This document shows, in pieces, positions 60,627 through 64,000 of a DNA stretch of 64,000 nt. The stretch covers positions 395,743,049 through 395,807,048 of the forward strand of contig OX422211.1 in assembly GCA_949130495.1 (NCBI GenBank). The letters are read 5' to 3'. This DNA is from Sambucus nigra. Lineage: Eukaryota > Streptophyta > Magnoliopsida > Dipsacales > Adoxaceae. Made by a program: the position numbers and the translations under genes. Positions within the stretch are counted from its first letter, which is position 1. Each line of letters opens with the position of its first letter. The notes below the pieces were generated by a model, which did not search any database, was not told where the DNA came from, and saw nothing but the letters and a program-made list of their open reading frames with translations.

Positions 60627-61521
60627 GACATTCTTATGTAACAGTTAGTATACATATCCCATTTATCAATGTAACTTGTAATTTATTTTGAATTTTAATG
60701 AAAGACTTTCATTTTTATTTGCAAATATGTATTTTTATTGTCTTGTATTTGTCAAACACTTTATATTTGTGCTTGCATAACAATATTGGGTGGTTCATCG
60801 ACCAACTTAGTAATAAAAAGTTACAAGTATCAGAAATGTTGCTCGATCACTTAATAATAAAGTAATGAGTATAAAAATGTTGAAAATTATTCCAACCAAC
60901 CAAGGTTGTAAAAATAAGCTTGTCGACCAATTATAGTTATTGAAATTTTATCCCCGACTAACCATACTTGGTAACTTTTTGTCTTTTTCATAAAATGTGC
61001 CCGACCAACCAAGGTCGATGAATTTTCTTCGTCGACCAACTACAATTAGTGGGTTTTTATCCCCGACTAACCATACTTGGTTCAGTTTGGAATATTTTGT
61101 TCTACGAGGAACTTTTGTATTTTCTGTGATAATCTTACCTCCCGACCAACATAAGTTGGCATTTGAGAGCATATCTTGTTTCCACTAACTCTTTTACCAA
61201 CCGAAGTTGGTCTGAGCTAATGTATGCCTCCTAACCAAAGGAGTATGGGGTGTTCTCGCCCTTTTACCAACCGGAGTTGGTCTGAGTTCGAACTATCATG
61301 TCCACTATATCTTTTACCAACCTGAGTTGGTCACGCTAGTGTACGCCTTCTAACCAAAGGAGTATAGTTTGTTCTCGCCCTTTTACCAACCGGAGTTGGT
61401 CATGGGTTTGAACTATGATGTCCACTTGCTCTTTTACCAACCTGAGTTGGTCACGCTAGTGTACGCCTCCTAACCAAAGGAGTATAGTTTGTTCTCGCCC
61501 TTTTACCAACCGGAGTTGGTC
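60627..61521. repeat. 3' zone of element C with tandem repeats, truncated by a CACTA element
   Basis: 60627-60770 is AT-rich 3' flank (polyadenylation-like AATAAA words absent or imperfect). From 60790 to 61140 short repeats of CCGACCAACC/CCGACTAACCATACTTGG recur irregularly. From 61191 a regular 120-bp unit containing CTTTTACCAACCGGAGTTGG and CTAACCAAAGGAGTAT repeats about 2.7 times until the CACTA end at 61522. Each unit holds short palindromes of ACCAAC and GTTGGT. The pol of element C would lie to the right, beyond the window or the transposon. Confidence 0.85.
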
Positions 61522-61564
61522 CACTACACCAAAATGGGCAAATTGTCACCTTTCAGCCGGCCAG

Positions 61565-61745
61565 ACTTGTCAAGGTCATTGACCGTGACAAAAAAACACG
61601 CGTTTTGTGTCACGGTCATTGACCTTGACACGACCGTGACAAGGCCGTGACAAGTCCGTGGCAAGTAAATTTGTCACGGTCGTGTCACGGTCAATGACCG
61701 TGACAATTCGTGTCACGGTCAATGACCTTGACACGACCGTGACAA
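61565..61745. repeat. CACTA subterminal palindromic repeats
   Basis: Seven or more copies of GTCACGGTCA / TGACCGTGACA, several as full palindromes, as at 27178-27345. Confidence 0.9.
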
Positions 61746-61803
61746 TGTTCGCAGCAAAAACCCTACCCCCCTTCTTTTTTCCCTCCCGCGCCGTTCCCTC
61801 CAT

Positions 61804-61826
61804 CTCTCTCTCTCTCTCTCGACGCT

Positions 61827-61870
<44 letters not shown>

Positions 61871-61900
61871 CAGGTCCATTTTCTCTCTCTCTCTCTCTCT
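61804..61900. repeat. (TC)n microsatellites
   Basis: TC runs at about 61804-61820, 61828-61865 and 61880-61900, equivalent to the GA tracts at 27069-27118 in the inverse copy. Confidence 0.93.
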
Positions 61901-61959
61901 TCCATTTATATATATGTTTGTGTGTATATTTATGTGTGTATGTGTATATATATATGTGT

Positions 61960-62475
61960 GTATGTGTGTGCGTGGAGGGGGGCAGGGGGTGGGGGGTGGG
62001 GCGGGGTGGGGCAGGGTGGGGGAGGGGGTGGTGGAGGGTGGGGTGGGGTGTGTGTGTGTGTGGTGGTGTGTGGTGGGGGAGGGGGTGGGGTGGGGTGTGT
62101 GTGTGTGTGTGGTGGTGTGTGGTGGGGGAGGGGGTGGATGAGGGGTGGGGCAGGGTGTGTGTGTGTGTGGTGGGGGTGTGGGGTGGGGGCAGGGGGTGGG
62201 GTGGGGTGGTGTGTGTGTGTGTGTGGTGGTGTGTGGTGGGGGAGGGGTGGGGTGGGGTGTGTGTGTGTGTGGTGGGGGAGGGGGTGGGGTGGGGTGGGGT
62301 GTGTGTGTGTGTGGTGGGGGAGGGGGTGGTGTGGTGTGGTGTGTGTGTGTGTGTGTGTGGTGGGGGAGGGGGTGGTGGAGGGGTGGGGTGTGTGTGTGTG
62401 TGTGTGTGTGTGGTGGTGTGTGGTGGGGGAGGGGGTGGTGGAGGGGGGCAGGGGGTGGGGAGGGGGTGGTGGAGG
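61960..62475 (+). repeat. GGGGTGGG / GTGTGTGT minisatellite, about 0.5 kb
   Basis: Alternating blocks of (GT)4-9, GGTGGTGTGTGGTGG and GGGGAGGGGGTGGGG form a degenerate repeat with unit about 60-70 bp. The strand is almost free of C. Long open frames in three phases here encode only Gly, Val and Cys and are artefacts. Dense G-runs on one strand give strong G-quadruplex potential, between the TC tracts and the coding exon. Confidence 0.92.
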
Positions 62476-63607
62476 ACGAAAATTATTGTTGTAGCACTAA
62501 GAGAATAAATGAAAATGAATTGAAACTATGAAATTGTTATGGAATATAATAAATTTGGAACTATTGTCTTTTCAACCATCCAATAAAAGTTTTCCTTCAT
62601 GGAATGTTAGAATTGTTTCTAGGATAATAATCCTACTATAAGATAATTGCTCAAAATAAATATTAAATAATAATTACTAAGATATCAATTCAAATAAAGT
62701 CTTAATAACCTAACCAAAAGAAATAAAATAAAATATCAAATAAATTATCATCCACCTCATAGACATTCCCTACCAATCATTTTAAGATAATTTTTTCCTT
62801 ATAAAGATAAATACCTTTGATTGCAAAGCATGCACTTGTATTATTATTATTATACAACATGTATTATTTCGACGTGTAATTCTAAAATCTCACCTAGTTT
62901 TGTATACTATTTTTATAATCATACTATCAATTCACGAGACACTAAACAAGAAAGAGGGCATATTAATTTGGAAATGCTTGTTTTTCTTTCTAGAGATCCG
63001 TGTCGTCAAAACTTGGTATTAGATACTTGCGTGGTTTTACCTAACTTGAATGAATTAATAAATGTTTCAGTAAAGGTTGAAGTGGACAAAAAACGTGTGA
63101 ATTGATTAATATCCATAATGTAAATAAAAGGTAAAGTAAGTGTGTAAATGGGTGGTTGAGCAAGCTAAGAGTTCTAACCCATATTTAATACATAGGTGTG
63201 TTATGAAAGGTTTTCAAAGGGTAATTAAGTATTTTCAAATAATGACCCCGAAACATAGAAATTCAATCTCAAGCAATTTAATTTCAATCTCTACAAATTT
63301 ATGCATGTATTCAAGGGATTTATGAAGGATTAATATTAAAATTCAATTCCTATACATAATCTAAAAATTATATGTGCGTGTGCGTGTGCGTAGGTGTGCG
63401 TGTGTGTGTGGCGGGGGGAGGGGGCAGGGGTGGGGCACCCATTTAATAACTCTTTAAATATTTGGAAAAAACATAATATTACAAAATTGAAACGAAATGG
63501 TATTGATGGAACTTACACATACGTTATAATATAGACGTAACATTTTTTTATCTGTACTAATAACATTTTTTTTTATCTGTACTAATAACATTTTTTTTAC
63601 AGCAAAA
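62476..63607. other. AT-rich CACTA interior without a gene
   Basis: About 1.1 kb, AT-rich. It includes a shorter GTGTGCGTGTG/GGGGGGAGGGGGC patch at about 63375-63436 and a tandem ATTTTTTTTATCTGTACTAA at 63540-63600. No coding signal seen. It is probably leader or promoter sequence for the exon at 63608. Confidence 0.6.
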
Positions 63608-63868
63608 ATGTCTCCTTCAGATGTTAGGGCGAAGATGATGATGCTGTTTATGATGATGTCGTCGTCTGGGTTCGGTGGTAGCGGAGGCGACGAGGGCTCC
63701 TCCGCCCCTAGGCTCCCCAAATATGAAAAATTTGGGATTACCGTCGAAAACAAGTCGGAGCTTTTAGCGAGATCCCTCGAGCTGCTAAAGACGGTCATCG
63801 GACCGGGGTTTATGAGTTGGAAGGAGGTGCCGTATGAGCTCAAGTTAGCTGTTTGGGCGGCACTACAG
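63608..63868 (+). CDS. First exon of a TnpA-like (PTTA/En-Spm type) gene, intact
   Basis: ATG at 63608 (MSPSDVRAKMMMLFMMMSSS) to a donor CAG|GTAATA at 63868; 87 codons without a stop. It matches exon 1 at 25365-25108 closely and keeps the Trp codon (LAVWAALQ) that is a stop there. The region SAPRLPKYEKFGITVENKSE is shared nearly unchanged. Later exons lie past the window. The family is thought to act with the CACTA transposase and bind subterminal repeats; here that is inference. Confidence 0.78.
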
Positions 63869-63892
63869 GTAATATTTATATGAATATTTCAA

Positions 63893-64000
63893 TTTCAATT
63901 TATATTTATATTTATATTTATATTTATATTTATATTTATATTTATATTTATATTTATATTTATATTTATATTTATATTTATATTTATATTTATATTTATA
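63893..64000. repeat. (TATTTA)n microsatellite
   Basis: At least 17 hexamer units run to the window edge inside the first intron of the TnpA-like gene. The same intron in the other copy (about 25040-25100) has only degenerate AAATATA words. Confidence 0.95.

Larger units (their letters stand above)
61522..64000 (+). mobile_element. Second CACTA (En/Spm) transposon, left part, runs off the window
   Basis: The left end CACTACACCAAAATGGGCAA mirrors the right end of the element at 27385. GTC (61519-61521) would be its 3-bp target duplication. Subterminal palindromes, CT tracts, GT array and an intact first exon of a TnpA-like gene follow in the same order as in the other copy, in opposite orientation. 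Whether a TNP2 transposase follows cannot be seen. Confidence 0.88.

Noticed and set aside
61658..62531. Overlapping Gly/Val/Cys-rich frames up to 278 residues
   Set aside because: Three overlapping phases are open only because the GT/GGGG array has few stop codons.

Overview
This window is repeat-dense, heterochromatin-like DNA of a flowering plant, probably a eudicot. The evidence is Ty3/gypsy LTR retrotransposons of two plant lineages (a chromodomain-bearing Tekay/Del-like chromovirus and Tat-like elements), a large non-autonomous LTR element, two En/Spm (CACTA) DNA transposons, and a 6-kb satellite array with a monomer of about 167 bp. I see no host single-copy gene, rRNA gene or tRNA gene. 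All statements of similarity come from reading the sequence by eye.

Layout. 1-4569: decayed forward LTR-element relic (3' part of an LTR, primer-binding site, non-coding interior). 4570-10505: satellite array of about 36 monomers in a strict A-B-C order, with a recent duplication of nine monomers. 10506-10834: short junction holding an inverted satellite scrap. 10835-19649: Tat-like element A. Its gag-PR-RT-RH-INT remains are on the minus strand, followed downstream by an antisense gene on the plus strand; the left LTR is missing. 19650-20312: relic of a Tekay-type integrase. 20986-55985: Tat-like element B on the minus strand, with its 3' LTR at 20986-21452, antisense gene at 21909-29463, and pol/gag at 30268-31240 plus 51986-55985. 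Element B is split by nested insertions. 55986-61521: the 3' LTR, antisense gene and 3' repeat zone of a third Tat-like element, C, which abuts B in mid-gag. 61522-64000: a CACTA transposon that runs off the window.

Nesting. A CACTA element (23200-27385, target duplication ATT) lies in an intron of B's antisense gene. A non-autonomous LTR element of about 9.9 kb (31241-51985, minus strand, target duplication CCTTC) lies in B's integrase zinc-finger codons. A 10.8-kb Tekay element (37089-47920, plus strand, target duplication TTTTT) lies inside that one. Its gag-pol is one continuous 1555-codon frame broken only by six stop codons. The non-autonomous element and the Tekay element share LTR ends, a Met-tRNA primer site, a leader segment and a 13-bp polypurine tract, which suggests mobilisation in trans.

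Most interesting point: the Tat-like elements carry a large antisense gene convergent with pol. In C it can be read as four exons with phase-compatible splice sites, encoding about 1100 residues (conserved N-terminal domain, coiled coils, RG-rich stretch, conserved C-terminal domain). In B the exon structure recurs. Once its CACTA insertion is removed, B's intron 2 is 82 bp, against 84 bp in C. In A, B and C, tandem repeats of unrelated sequence occupy the gap between the convergent 3' ends of pol and the antisense gene.
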